A stretch of DNA of 64,000 nucleotides, taken from positions 1 through 64,000 of the forward strand of contig NZ_OBQC01000005.1 of assembly GCF_900220965.1 (NCBI RefSeq), read 5' to 3'. The notes under the pieces are model-generated. The model saw only the letters and a program-made list of their open reading frames with translations, was not told where the DNA came from and made no database searches. The DNA comes from Ureibacillus acetophenoni. GTDB lineage: Bacteria > Bacillota > Bacilli > Bacillales_A > Planococcaceae. Below are positions 1 to 8,719 of the stretch, one piece after another (the first letter of the stretch is position 1; every line of letters begins with the position of its first letter). The position numbers and the translations under genes were made by a program.

Positions 1-190
1 TAAATTGTATTATCCGGTATTAGCCCCGGTTTCCCGGAGTTATCCCAAACTATAGGGCAGGTTGCCCACGTGTTACTCACCCGTCCGCCGCTAACCTTTC
101 AAAAGCAAGCTTTTAAAAGGTTCGCTCGACTTGCATGTATTAGGCACGCCGCCAGCGTTCGTCCTGAGCCAGGATCAAACTCTCCATAAA
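1..190 (-). rRNA. rrs: 16S ribosomal RNA, 5' end (partial)
   Basis: Read on the minus strand this is the start of a bacterial 16S rRNA: the conserved 5' segment GAGTTTGATCCTGGCTCAG, then the GACGAACGCTGGCGGCGTGC block and the start of the V1 region. The mature 5' end is placed at the TTTATGGAGAG that precedes it. The gene runs off the left edge, so only about 190 nt are visible. The operon is transcribed leftward, away from the sporulation genes, as the rrn operon next to the pdaB locus is in Bacillus subtilis. Confidence 0.98.
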
Positions 191-371
191 ATGTAGAATT
201 TGAGTTAAGCTCTAAATTCATGCTGGCATCAATGTTGATGTCCAAAATTGTGTTTCTATAATAGAAACGTTTAATTCATTAACGTTTTGTTGTTCAGTTT
301 TCAAGGTTCATTATTCGTCATCTCTCGATAACAACTTTTATATCATAACATCTTACCGAAGTAGATGTCAA
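191..371 (-). promoter_or_regulatory. rRNA operon promoter and leader with boxA-like element
   Basis: On the minus strand a TTGACA -35 (366-371) is followed after 18 bp by a TATGAT -10 (342-347), giving a start near 335. The transcript then has about 145 nt of leader before the 16S. At about 290-312 it contains CCTTGAAAACTGAACA, very similar to the boxA/antitermination segment of Bacillus rRNA leaders and spacers. Two short hairpins follow (one is GTTTCTA/TAGAAAC at about 250-266). The rest of the interval up to the next gene at 514 is AT-rich, with no gene visible. Confidence 0.85.
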
Positions 372-513
372 CAACTTTTTTTAATTTCTATCGCCATGTC
401 AGCGGCGACTTTTCTATACTAACATCGTTTATTCATGAAAGTCAACATAATTTCATAAGTTTTTTTAAGGACATGTTTTATTAATTCAAATCCAATAATA
501 AAGGAGTATATGA

Positions 514-1167
514 ATGATTCGCAAAGTAGTATTAGCATTTGCTATAGCTCTAGTTTTATTCTTTTTTGTTTTCCCCCAAAGAGATTCTATTATTTCTGTG
601 TTTCAAATATCCGATGAACCAGTGATAATATCGAAAGGAAATTATGGACAATCGATCATATTAGAAGTTTCTTTTTCACATGATGGATTTCTTGAATGGT
701 TAGAATCATTAAAACAACCTTATCCACTTTTAATGGTGAAAGCTGATTGGATTGAACGCTCTCCAAAATATATTGATGTCATAAAGAATAAGAATATCCC
801 TATAGGCTTACTTGGAGGGGAAGGCGCCAAAGACTACACAACGGAATTGTTTAATAAAGATGTAGCAATTTACGAAAAACACCTTCAAAGCAAGCCTTTA
901 TGGTTTATGACATCAGATTACAATTATACGGATGAATTAAAACAATCTATATTCAATGAACAAGTGAATATGTTATCACCTACGACTCTTTATAAAGAAG
1001 ATGATCCATTAAATAATGAAAAGGGTGCGATCATTTCAATCCCGTTACATGAAGAATCCAAAACAAATTTTGAATCACTAACTAAGCTTTTGTATTCTCA
1101 GAAGTTTATGTCCATAGAGGAAAATATTTTTGGTTATTCAATAAAATCAAAGAAAATGCCTGAGTAA
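514..1167 (+). CDS. PdaB-locus protein, possibly a degenerate polysaccharide deacetylase
   Basis: A 217-residue protein with an N-terminal membrane anchor or uncleaved signal (residues 5-21), the rest predicted extracytoplasmic. It sits between rrn and kbaA, convergent with kbaA, exactly where Bacillus subtilis has pdaB, a sporulation polysaccharide deacetylase. The middle part, with SPKYIDVIKNKNIPIGLLGG, is faintly reminiscent of the NodB fold segment 'pyilDiLkkynv.atfFv.G', but the metal-binding TFDDGP and HSxxH motifs of active deacetylases are absent. A catalytically dead NodB-fold relative kept at this locus is therefore an inference from position and weak resemblance. It could also be an unrelated membrane-anchored protein. 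The start has a good AAAGGAG ribosome binding site. Confidence 0.6.
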   Translation: MIRKVVLAFAIALVLFFFVFPQRDSIISVFQISDEPVIISKGNYGQSIILEVSFSHDGFLEWLESLKQPYPLLMVKADWIERSPKYIDVIKNKNIPIGLLGGEGAKDYTTELFNKDVAIYEKHLQSKPLWFMTSDYNYTDELKQSIFNEQVNMLSPTTLYKEDDPLNNEKGAIISIPLHEESKTNFESLTKLLYSQKFMSIEENIFGYSIKSKKMPE

Positions 1168-1172
1168 ATTAA

Positions 1173-1213
1173 AAAGGGCTAGTACATTTTATTTTTGTAC
1201 TAGCCCTTTAATT
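1173..1213. terminator. bidirectional intrinsic terminator
   Basis: A 14-bp perfect inverted repeat (AAAGGGCTAGTACA and its complement, 1173-1186 and 1196-1209) with A-rich and T-rich flanks lies between two convergent genes and can end transcription from both sides. Confidence 0.9.
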
Positions 1214-1216
1214 TGT

Positions 1217-1900
1217 TCAAGCTTTTGCTTTTTGTTGCCCTTCAATTTTACGTGTTTTTTTACGTTCTTCTAGTTTCTTTCGATCCTCATCTGATTTTGC
1301 ATTGTACTTTGGCAGTGCCAACAATTGGTATGCATTAACTGCGACAAGTGGGAATAATAACAGTGCAACATATGTATCTATATTACCTTGGCGACCCATT
1401 AGCGCAATAATCCACTCTAATGATGTAACTACAATCATAAAAAATAGCGAAGAAACTAATATATGTTTTTTGTTTGTTAATTGTACTTTTTTTACTGCTG
1501 TTGCTATCGATGCAAAAACTAAAAAGACCATTAATCCACCATAGAATAGCCAGTCTTGTACACTTTGTGCACTTGGATGAAATCTAAAAACAATAAGATC
1601 AAATAGTACGAAAAGAATTAATAAAACTTGAACCCAATTCCATAAAGTGAGTGTTCTAAAAATACCTACACCTACTTGGTGCAATGTTAAATATGCAAAA
1701 AATCCAGCTTGTGCTATTACACTCATTGTTATACCTAAAAGAATCATCCAGCTAAATGCAGCAAAAAATTCGCCTATTTCGCCTGCCGCTAAATAAGGTT
1801 GAAAGAAATTCCATCTTATAAAAATACCAGCAACACCTGTAACGATGCCACCAATGAGTACACACATGAGGAAGAATTTAATCCAATTTCGTATAGTCAC
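1217..1900 (-). CDS. kbaA: KinB-signalling pathway activation protein KbaA
   Basis: A 227-residue polytopic membrane protein with about six hydrophobic segments and a basic C-terminal tail rich in Lys, Arg and Glu. Length, topology and motifs (WNFFQPY near residue 31, QAGFFAYLTLHQVGVGIF at about 64-81) match KbaA, which in Bacillus subtilis is needed for activation of the sporulation sensor kinase KinB and so feeds the Spo0 phosphorelay. The locus agrees: in B. subtilis kbaA also lies between gerD and pdaB beside an rRNA operon. The gene is monocistronic here and convergent with the upstream membrane-anchored gene. Confidence 0.92.
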   Translation of the reverse strand: MTIRNWIKFFLMCVLIGGIVTGVAGIFIRWNFFQPYLAAGEIGEFFAAFSWMILLGITMSVIAQAGFFAYLTLHQVGVGIFRTLTLWNWVQVLLILFVLFDLIVFRFHPSAQSVQDWLFYGGLMVFLVFASIATAVKKVQLTNKKHILVSSLFFMIVVTSLEWIIALMGRQGNIDTYVALLLFPLVAVNAYQLLALPKYNAKSDEDRKKLEERKKTRKIEGQQKAKA

Positions 1901-2051
1901 GATGAACCTGTCCCCTTTTTTAATTTGTCCTTGTATATTTTAACAATCGTATTTAAAAAAAGCTAATCTATATAAACAAAGCAATACATATTATGCTCAG
2001 AAATGTGAACAATAATTGAAAGAGAGCCTTTAAACGAAAGGACTGAATATA

Positions 2052-2681
2052 ATGTTGAAACGACTACTAATCCTGTCAGTTGTATTACTGTTTTTAGCAA
2101 GCTGTTCCGATACGCCAACCCAAACGATGTCTTATGATGAGATAAAGAAAATCATGATCGATTCAATTCAGACAGAAGATGGAAAGAAAGCTCTACGTCA
2201 GATGTTAGAAGACCCAAGTATACGTGATTTAATTATACTTGAACATGATCAGGTGGAAACTGCAATAAAAGACACATTATTATCTGAAGAAGCTACAGAG
2301 TTTTGGAAAAAACAGTTTGAGGATCCTAAATTTAAAGAATCCATTGCGAAAAGTATGAAGGAACAGCAAACCGATATTATGAAAGACCTTATTAAAAATG
2401 CTACTTTCCAAGAAGATTTAGTTAAATTCTTCGGACAGCCAGACATGCAAAAACAATTAGAAACCATATTAAAGAGCTCAACCCTTCGTAAACAAATGGA
2501 GGAGGTTGTAATGCAAACGATAGAAGACCCTCTATTACAAACGAAATGGCAAGAGCTCATTAGAAAATCGGGTGAGGGAGCATCGAAAAGCGGCGGTAAA
2601 GAAGGCGGCGGTGAAGGCGGCGGCGAAGGTGGTTCTGGAGGCGGCCAAGGCGAAGGTGAAGGCGGCGGTTCTAGTAGTTAA
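2052..2681 (+). CDS. gerD: spore germination lipoprotein GerD
   Basis: A 209-residue lipoprotein. A signal peptide ends in the lipobox LASC with the lipidated cysteine at residue 18. The body is helical and charged and contains the GerD signature region (MSYDEIKKIMIDSIQTEDG from residue 26, then KKALRQMLEDP). GerD is a forespore-expressed inner-membrane lipoprotein that organises nutrient germinant receptors into the germinosome in Bacillus spores. The last 35 residues are almost only Gly, Glu, Ser and Lys, a flexible tail. The gene is transcribed alone, divergent from kbaA and convergent with the Mrp/SalA gene, as in B. subtilis. Confidence 0.95.
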   Translation: MLKRLLILSVVLLFLASCSDTPTQTMSYDEIKKIMIDSIQTEDGKKALRQMLEDPSIRDLIILEHDQVETAIKDTLLSEEATEFWKKQFEDPKFKESIAKSMKEQQTDIMKDLIKNATFQEDLVKFFGQPDMQKQLETILKSSTLRKQMEEVVMQTIEDPLLQTKWQELIRKSGEGASKSGGKEGGGEGGGEGGSGGGQGEGEGGGSSS

Positions 2682-2687
2682 AAACAA

Positions 2688-2717
2688 AGCGGATTGCAAA
2701 AATGCAATCCGCTTTTT
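2688..2717. terminator. bidirectional intrinsic terminator of gerD and salA
   Basis: A perfect 11-bp stem (AGCGGATTGCA and complement) with a four-base loop, followed by TTTTT on the plus strand and preceded by an A-rich stretch, lies between the convergent gerD and salA stops. Confidence 0.93.
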
Positions 2718-2720
2718 ACT

Positions 2721-3782
2721 TTATTTTTCTTCTAATTGCTTTACTACTTTCTCAGCGATTTCTAAATAAATTTTTCCTGTTGAATGATCTGTATCGTATA
2801 CAGATGGCGCAAAATCTTCTTTTGTCCAGTCAGGTTGTCCAAGGGGAACTTGTCCTAGTAACTCTGTACGCAATTCATCTGCAAGTTTTGGACCTCCGCC
2901 TTTACCAAATACATATTCCTTTTCACCAGTTACTTTTGACTCAAACCATGCCATATTTTCAATAACACCTAGAATATCATGGTTTGTTTGTAAAGCCATT
3001 GCTCCAGCACGTGCAGCAACAAAAGCAGCCGTTGGATGTGGCGTAGTAACAATAATCTCTTTAGATGTAGGTAATGCTTGATGAATATCAAGTGCAACGT
3101 CACCTGTACCTGGTGGTAAATCTAATAATAGGTAATCTAATTCTCCCCATTCCACATCACGGAAGAATTGATCTAATACTTTTCCAAGCATTGGTCCGCG
3201 CCATACAATCGGAGCATTGTTTTCAACGAAGAATCCCATTGAAATAACTTTTACACCCATGCGATCTACAGGATAAATACGATCTTCTTTGACAACTGGC
3301 ATTTCTTGAATCCCCATCATATCAGGAACACTAAAACCGTAAATATCAGCGTCAATTAAACCAACCTTTTTACCTAAACGAGCTAATGCTACAGCTAAGT
3401 TAACAGAAACGGTTGATTTCCCAACTCCACCTTTACCTGATGCAATAGCAATTACTTGTACAGTAGATAATGGAGATAAAATATCGTGAGTTTCAGTAGT
3501 TGTTGCTTTGCCACGGAAGCTTTCTAGAACTTCTGGAGCTAGTTCTTCAAAACGAATACCAACTGATGCCGCTCCAGCTTCTTTAAGTATTTCAACTATT
3601 TTCATTTGTAGTTGCATTTGTTCTGGTGTGTTTGTTTTTGCTATAGCAACTTTCACACTTACGTGTTTTTTCTCTTCTTTTATACTTACATTTAGAACAC
3701 CATTTGTTTGTTCTAAAGTCTTATGTAAAAACGGATCTTCTAATTCGCCTAATATTTGTCTAACTTGTTGTTCGTTTATCAA
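2721..3782 (-). CDS. salA: Mrp/NBP35-family ATP-binding protein SalA
   Basis: About 353 residues. An N-terminal DUF59/MIP18-like domain (roughly residues 1-85) is followed by a ParA/MinD-type P-loop ATPase with the deviant Walker A SGKGGVGKST and the switch/Walker B segment LLLDLPPGTGD. The C-terminal CxxC that carries an Fe-S cluster in many Mrp proteins is absent (the segment reads WFESKVTGEKEYVFGKGG), which is typical of the Bacillus SalA branch, a regulator that derepresses protease genes via ScoC. Iron-sulfur carrier function is thus less likely. A TTG start is chosen because an AGGGGTG lies six bases upstream and the resulting MINEQQVRQILGEL matches the family's N-terminus; a GTG three codons further out (3791) is the alternative. 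Confidence 0.9.
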   Translation of the reverse strand: MINEQQVRQILGELEDPFLHKTLEQTNGVLNVSIKEEKKHVSVKVAIAKTNTPEQMQLQMKIVEILKEAGAASVGIRFEELAPEVLESFRGKATTTETHDILSPLSTVQVIAIASGKGGVGKSTVSVNLAVALARLGKKVGLIDADIYGFSVPDMMGIQEMPVVKEDRIYPVDRMGVKVISMGFFVENNAPIVWRGPMLGKVLDQFFRDVEWGELDYLLLDLPPGTGDVALDIHQALPTSKEIIVTTPHPTAAFVAARAGAMALQTNHDILGVIENMAWFESKVTGEKEYVFGKGGGPKLADELRTELLGQVPLGQPDWTKEDFAPSVYDTDHSTGKIYLEIAEKVVKQLEEK

Positions 3783-3885
3783 GTCCAACACCCCTATAAT
3801 CTTTTCTATTTTTAGTATAGCATAGTGTTTTTGAAATCTTATCGAAAATGATTACGTTTTCAACAAGTATTTAAATCAAAATGAA

Positions 3886-3921
3886 GAAAAAAACCACTCA
3901 CCTTATTATTGGGTGAATGGC
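3886..3921 (-). terminator. intrinsic terminator of cwlD
   Basis: On the minus strand a GCCATTCACC/GGTGAGTGGT stem with one mismatch is followed by a run of T, directly after the cwlD stop codon. Confidence 0.88.
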
Positions 3922-3933
3922 TTTCTAATTTTC

Positions 3934-4647
3934 CTACTCAAACTCTAGATTCACATAATTTTCAATTCCATTTACGATTGCAGTTGCCATCTTCTCTTGA
4001 TAACTTTCATCGGATAGAAGTTCTCTTTCCTCATTATTACTTAAGAAACCTGTTTCGATTAAAACTGCTGGAACTTCTGTCTTTTTCAGTAAATAAATTT
4101 GTTTGATTGCTAAAGCTTCACGGTCTGTATTTTGTAATGTGCTCTTAATGGACTCTTGAACTGATTTTGCCAACAATTCACTATTAGGATGTCCTGTTTG
4201 GTGGTAGAAAACTTGCGCACCTCTCCATTTTTCTTCAGGAATTGCATTTGCATGAATTGTGATAAAAATGTCTGGTTGATTTGATTTAACAATTTCTTCA
4301 CGTAAAAAGATATCTTGTTTCTTACGTTCTCTTAAAGTAGCAAATTCCTCACTAGGAGCGTGCTCGTCCAACACATCACCATCAGTTGTTCTTGTCATGA
4401 CAACATCTGCACCCATACGTTTAAGTTGGTGTTCAACTTTTTTAGCAATCGACAGTGTAATTTCACTTTCGATTACAGCCTGAGAAGAAGCACCACCATC
4501 CACCCCTCCATGACCAGCATCAACAACAATTTTTACCCCACCTAATGGTTCAGGTAGGAAAAACTTTCTGTCAGATGCGTTTGTCTCATATACGACCACC
4601 GCTAAACAAACTAATAAAATAACAATTAGTGCAATCCAACGCTTCAA
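3934..4647 (-). CDS. cwlD: N-acetylmuramoyl-L-alanine amidase CwlD
   Basis: 237 residues: an N-terminal signal anchor (about residues 3-22) and one Amidase_3 domain. The zinc-binding and catalytic pieces are visible: VDAGHGGVDGGA (His), the Glu in ESEITLSIA, ITIHANA (His) and the catalytic Glu in LIETGFLSN. CwlD strips the peptide stem from muramic acid in the spore cortex, the step before muramic-delta-lactam formation by PdaA, so that cortex lytic enzymes recognise the cortex. Length and the neighbouring salA and gerD match Bacillus. The start is a TTG preceded by AAGGCGGTG. Confidence 0.95.
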   Translation of the reverse strand: MKRWIALIVILLVCLAVVVYETNASDRKFFLPEPLGGVKIVVDAGHGGVDGGASSQAVIESEITLSIAKKVEHQLKRMGADVVMTRTTDGDVLDEHAPSEEFATLRERKKQDIFLREEIVKSNQPDIFITIHANAIPEEKWRGAQVFYHQTGHPNSELLAKSVQESIKSTLQNTDREALAIKQIYLLKKTEVPAVLIETGFLSNNEERELLSDESYQEKMATAIVNGIENYVNLEFE

Positions 4648-4792
4648 ACTTGTACACCGCCTTTTGCAACCTTTTGCACTACTATACGCTAGAAAAAGGG
4701 CTTGTATGCGTAAAGTTTTGATTATGAAATAATAGAAAAAATATTCATAGTTTCAAATAAAAAATAACCCTTTTCTAACCTTTTTCTAAAAG

Positions 4793-4828
4793 TAAAAAGC
4801 TGTCCAACTTATGTTTATTGGACAGCTT
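4793..4828 (-). terminator. intrinsic terminator of the ABC exporter operon
   Basis: On the minus strand a perfect 11-bp stem (AAGCTGTCCAA and complement) with a ten-base loop is followed by TTTTACTTTT just after the stop of the second exporter gene. Confidence 0.9.
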
Positions 4829-4834
4829 GTGAAT

Positions 4835-6676
4835 TTATTCTTGTATTTGAAGTTGATTTTGTAAGTTATAGTAAAATCCGTGTTGTTTCATTAATGTTTC
4901 ATGATTTCCTTGCTCTAGTATTGTCCCGTCTTTAATAACAAGTATTTTATCGGCATTTTCGATTGTTTTTAATCGGTGTGCGATAACAAAACTTGTGCGA
5001 CCCTTCATCAAATTATTTAACCCTTTTTGAATATGAACTTCTGTCATCGTGTCGACACTAGATGTTGCTTCGTCTAAAATTAATATATCTGGATCTTCTA
5101 ATATCGCCCGCGCAATTGCTATTAACTGACGTTGACCTTGACTTAAATTCATCCCACCTGAAACAAGCATAGTATCATAACGCTTTGGTAAATATTTAAT
5201 AAAGTTGTGGGCATATGCTATTTTTGCGGCTTGCTCAACTTCCTCATCTGTAGCATCCAGCTTTCCGTAACGAATATTTTCACGGACAGAACCGGAAAAC
5301 AAATAAGTATCTTGTAAAACGACACCAATATGATCTCTTAAATTTTCCATTCGGTAATTTTTTATATTTTCACCGTCAATAAGAACTTCACCATTTCTCA
5401 CATCATAAAAGCGATTTAACAACTGGATAATTGTCGTTTTTCCTGATCCAGTAGGTCCAACAAGGGCAATTGTATCTCCTGCCTTTGCTTCAAATGAAAT
5501 GTTGCGAAGAACAGGTTTTTCTATGCCGTAATGGAAATCTACATTTCTAAACTTTACATCTCCATTAAACTTTTTCTTCGTAATTGCATTTTGGCTATCT
5601 TTCGGTTCCTCTTGTTCATCGATTATTTCAAATACTCGTTCAGCCCCTGCTATAGCAGATTGGAATGTGTTGAATAAGTTGGATAATTGGTTAATCGGAC
5701 GTAAAAATTGTCTTGAATAAGTAATGAATGAAGCAATGATTCCTATCGTTACTAGGTTATTAATAGACAATAAAGCACCTACACCTACAACTATTCCAAT
5801 TCCTAAAGTATTAATGAAGTTGTTTACCGGACCCATTAACCCAGTCACAATTTCTGCACGCATCGCTGATTTTCTTAGCTTTTCATTGGCCTCATTAAAT
5901 TGCTCGATAGTCGGGACTTCTTTTCCAAATAACGTTGTAATATCTGAATTAGAGATTGTTTCTGCAACAAATCCATTTAGTTGCCCTAGATCTCTTTGTT
6001 TCTCTCTATAGTTTTTACTACTGCGTTTAATAATTTGTTTAGCTGCCCATAGGATACATGGGATAATAAGCATGGTAACAATTGCTAGTGTCCAATTTAA
6101 GTAAAACATTGCAATTGCAGAACCAATTACGGTTAATATGGTTGAAATAATTTGAACCACACTTTGTGAAAGTGCTGCATTTAAATTTTCTATGTCATTT
6201 GTCATTCGGCTCATTAAATCGCCTTGTTGACGTTTATCAAAGGTTGCTAAAGGAAGCAATTGAAACTTTTCAAACAAATTCTGACGTAATCTCCAGATCG
6301 TCTTTTGCGATACACGAATCATTACAAAAGTTTGTAACCAGGTAAATATTGCACCCGCCACATAAATGGCAGTAAGTAGAAGAACCATTCGAATGGTGCC
6401 TTCAATATCGTTTACCAAAATATATTTGTCTATAATAATCCCTATTAATAATGGTCCTAGCAAACTCAATAAGGAAGATAGAATAACATAGACGATGGCA
6501 CTAATTAAACCAAGTCGTTCATTTTTTAAATAAGTCCATATTCGTTGAATTGTTCCCTTTTGGTCTTTCGCTTTTTCTGCAGGACCGTTAAATCGCCCAC
6601 CAGGATGTCTTAAAACATTCCGAGGTTCAGGTGGTCTTGCAGTTTGTGAAACAGGAGGTTGAACTGAATTACTCAT
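4835..6676 (-). CDS. heterodimeric ABC exporter, subunit with the consensus ATPase site
   Basis: 613 residues: a Pro-rich cytosolic N-terminus of about 45 residues, six membrane helices (about 55-335), then a nucleotide-binding domain. Walker A is GPTGSGKTT, the signature is LSQGQRQLIAIARAI, Walker B is ILILDEATSSVD with the catalytic Glu, and the switch His is present in VIAHRL. It overlaps the end of the upstream exporter gene by 8 bp, so the two are translationally coupled and very likely form a heterodimer like YfiB-YfiC, BmrCD or LmrCD multidrug exporters. The N-terminal extension resembles YfiC. The substrate cannot be read from sequence. Confidence 0.93.
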   Translation of the reverse strand: MSNSVQPPVSQTARPPEPRNVLRHPGGRFNGPAEKAKDQKGTIQRIWTYLKNERLGLISAIVYVILSSLLSLLGPLLIGIIIDKYILVNDIEGTIRMVLLLTAIYVAGAIFTWLQTFVMIRVSQKTIWRLRQNLFEKFQLLPLATFDKRQQGDLMSRMTNDIENLNAALSQSVVQIISTILTVIGSAIAMFYLNWTLAIVTMLIIPCILWAAKQIIKRSSKNYREKQRDLGQLNGFVAETISNSDITTLFGKEVPTIEQFNEANEKLRKSAMRAEIVTGLMGPVNNFINTLGIGIVVGVGALLSINNLVTIGIIASFITYSRQFLRPINQLSNLFNTFQSAIAGAERVFEIIDEQEEPKDSQNAITKKKFNGDVKFRNVDFHYGIEKPVLRNISFEAKAGDTIALVGPTGSGKTTIIQLLNRFYDVRNGEVLIDGENIKNYRMENLRDHIGVVLQDTYLFSGSVRENIRYGKLDATDEEVEQAAKIAYAHNFIKYLPKRYDTMLVSGGMNLSQGQRQLIAIARAILEDPDILILDEATSSVDTMTEVHIQKGLNNLMKGRTSFVIAHRLKTIENADKILVIKDGTILEQGNHETLMKQHGFYYNLQNQLQIQE

Positions 6677-8408
6677 CTAACATACCTCCTTTAACCTGTT
6701 GAGTATCGACAATTTCTTGATAGACTTTATTATCTTTTATCAATTCATCATGAGTACCCAGCCCTACAATTTCCCCATCATCCAAAACTAGTATCTGATC
6801 AGCATAACGTATGGAAGAAACTTTTGAAGAAACAATAAACTTCGTGCTGTCTTTAAACTGTTCTCTAATTGCTTTTTGTATTTTTCTTTCAGAAATACTA
6901 TCCACTGCAGATGTAGTATCATCTAGTATTAAGATTGCTGGTTGTCTAACGAATGCTCTAGCCATTGCAAGACGTTGCTTTTGCCCACCAGACAAATTAG
7001 TTGCCCCTTGAGTAATGAAATGATTTTCCTTTGCATCTAGCTTTTCCACAAACTCATAAGCTTGAGAAGACTTTAAAGCCTCTATAATCTCTTCGCTACT
7101 CGCATCATCTTTCCCGTACTTTATATTCTCATCGATTGTTTTTGAAAATAAAGTAGCTCTTTGCGGTGCAAAAGCAATGGCACTACGTAATGTTTGAAGA
7201 TCAATTTGCTTAATCGGGATATTATCAATACGGATTTCACCTTTGGTAACATCAAATAGCCTTGGGATTAGTTTAACAATGGTTGATTTTCCACTACCTG
7301 TAGCACCAATAATTCCTATAGTCTCACCAGGAAGAGCTTTAAAGGAAACCTCCTTTAAAACTGGCTCATTTTCTTCAATATAAGAAAAGCTAACTTTATC
7401 AAATTCTACTTGGCCTTTTAACTGAGTAGATAAAGCATTATCGGTAATTTTTATATCTAGTGTCTCTTCTAGTACTTCTACAATTCGATTGGCACTCGGA
7501 ATCGCACGAGCTATATTCATTAAAACTGCCGATGAACTCATCAAGCCACCCATTATCATCATTAAATAGTTAATAAACGCAACAATGACCCCTACTTGGA
7601 TTGTCCCATTTTCTACTTTAATAGCACCTTGCCACAATGCGATAATGATTCCAATGTTAACAACAAACATCGTTAATGGACCTAAAATACCGATAATTTG
7701 GTCGGCTTTAATATTTCTTTGCATTAATGATCCATTTACTGATGTAAATTTTTCAATTTGATGCTTTTTTCGGTTATAAGCTTTAACTACTCGTATACCT
7801 GCTAAATTTTCTTGTACTTTTGTGTTCACTTGGTCAATTGCTTCTTGTACTTTTAAAAATAACTTTCCAGAAATTTTCGTAAAAAAATAAATAGAAAAGG
7901 CTAAAATTGGAACTACAAAAAGTAGTACAGGAAATAGTTCACGAGCTGTAAAGAAAACAATAATAATTGCACCTATAAAAGTTAAAGGACCGCGCACGAA
8001 TATTTTTAAAAGCATTGTTAGTGCCCGTTGTAACGATTCAACATCACTAGTAATATTCGTAATTAATTTCCCAAGAGTAAAATGGTCTTTATTTCTACTC
8101 GAGAAATACGTAATGGTTTCATATAAGTCTTTTCGAATATCCGTTGCAAAATTAACTGCAGATTTAGTTGCATAAATGGAACATCCTACTCCCCCAATTA
8201 ACCCTAGTACAGCGCAAAGGATCATTAATCCAAACATTGTAACAACGTACCCTGTATCATTTTTTGCAATTCCATCATCTATAATATGTTTCATTATGGT
8301 TGGTTGTAATAAATCCATTGCAACTTCTAGCACCATCATCAATGGAGCAATAATTGTAAAGACCATATATGGTTTTAAGTATTTTGTGAGTTTAATTGCA
8401 GATTGCAT
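6669..8408 (-). CDS. heterodimeric ABC exporter, subunit with the degenerate ATPase site
   Basis: 579 residues: six membrane helices (about 15-300) and one nucleotide-binding domain. Walker A (GATGSGKST) and the signature (LSGGQKQRLAMARAF) are intact, but the Walker B ends ILILDDTTSAVD, so the catalytic Glu is Asp, and the switch His is replaced (IVSSKVSS). This pairing of one degenerate and one consensus site is the mark of asymmetric heterodimeric exporters such as BmrCD, LmrCD and TM287/288. It is the first gene of the two-gene operon. The 311-bp upstream region holds a cluster of TGTATAC boxes that may control it. Confidence 0.93.
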   Translation of the reverse strand: MQSAIKLTKYLKPYMVFTIIAPLMMVLEVAMDLLQPTIMKHIIDDGIAKNDTGYVVTMFGLMILCAVLGLIGGVGCSIYATKSAVNFATDIRKDLYETITYFSSRNKDHFTLGKLITNITSDVESLQRALTMLLKIFVRGPLTFIGAIIIVFFTARELFPVLLFVVPILAFSIYFFTKISGKLFLKVQEAIDQVNTKVQENLAGIRVVKAYNRKKHQIEKFTSVNGSLMQRNIKADQIIGILGPLTMFVVNIGIIIALWQGAIKVENGTIQVGVIVAFINYLMMIMGGLMSSSAVLMNIARAIPSANRIVEVLEETLDIKITDNALSTQLKGQVEFDKVSFSYIEENEPVLKEVSFKALPGETIGIIGATGSGKSTIVKLIPRLFDVTKGEIRIDNIPIKQIDLQTLRSAIAFAPQRATLFSKTIDENIKYGKDDASSEEIIEALKSSQAYEFVEKLDAKENHFITQGATNLSGGQKQRLAMARAFVRQPAILILDDTTSAVDSISERKIQKAIREQFKDSTKFIVSSKVSSIRYADQILVLDDGEIVGLGTHDELIKDNKVYQEIVDTQQVKGGMLDE

Positions 8409-8719
8409 AATTTACACCTTTTCTTTAGTGGTCTCAGTTTTCACTAGTTTATAGTAATACTAATTTCTTTCTATGAATAGTTATAGACCGTTATCTTTTT
8501 GTTCTAGATTTTTTTCATTCCAACGGTGTATACGGTTGTATATGCAATTTAATTGTATACAGTTGTATACCAAATGGTCAATTATGTTTTATAAGAGAAG
8601 CCTTGGCTGTTTCTAATATAGAATTGAACATCATAGTATAGTCATTGAGTGTTAAAAACTTCTAAATTCTACCTGTTTTATGCTACGATATTTCAAAATG
8701 ATAAATTAGGAGGTATTGT
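8409..8719. promoter_or_regulatory. divergent intergenic region with four TGTATAC boxes
   Basis: This 311-bp region separates the leftward ABC exporter operon from the rightward nitrilase gene. At 8527-8570 it holds TGTATA(C/T) four times, starting at 8527, 8537, 8554 and 8564, spaced 10, 17 and 10 bp apart, all readable on both strands because GTATAC is palindromic. That is an operator-like array, perhaps for a GntR- or MarR-type regulator encoded elsewhere. No regulator gene lies beside it. Unambiguous -35/-10 boxes were not identified, and no gene is seen in the rest of the region. Confidence 0.6.

Noticed and set aside
2572-2769. Ala/Lys-rich frame of 65 codons
   Set aside because: It is the alternate-frame reading of the GGC/GAA-rich tail of gerD and runs into the terminator.
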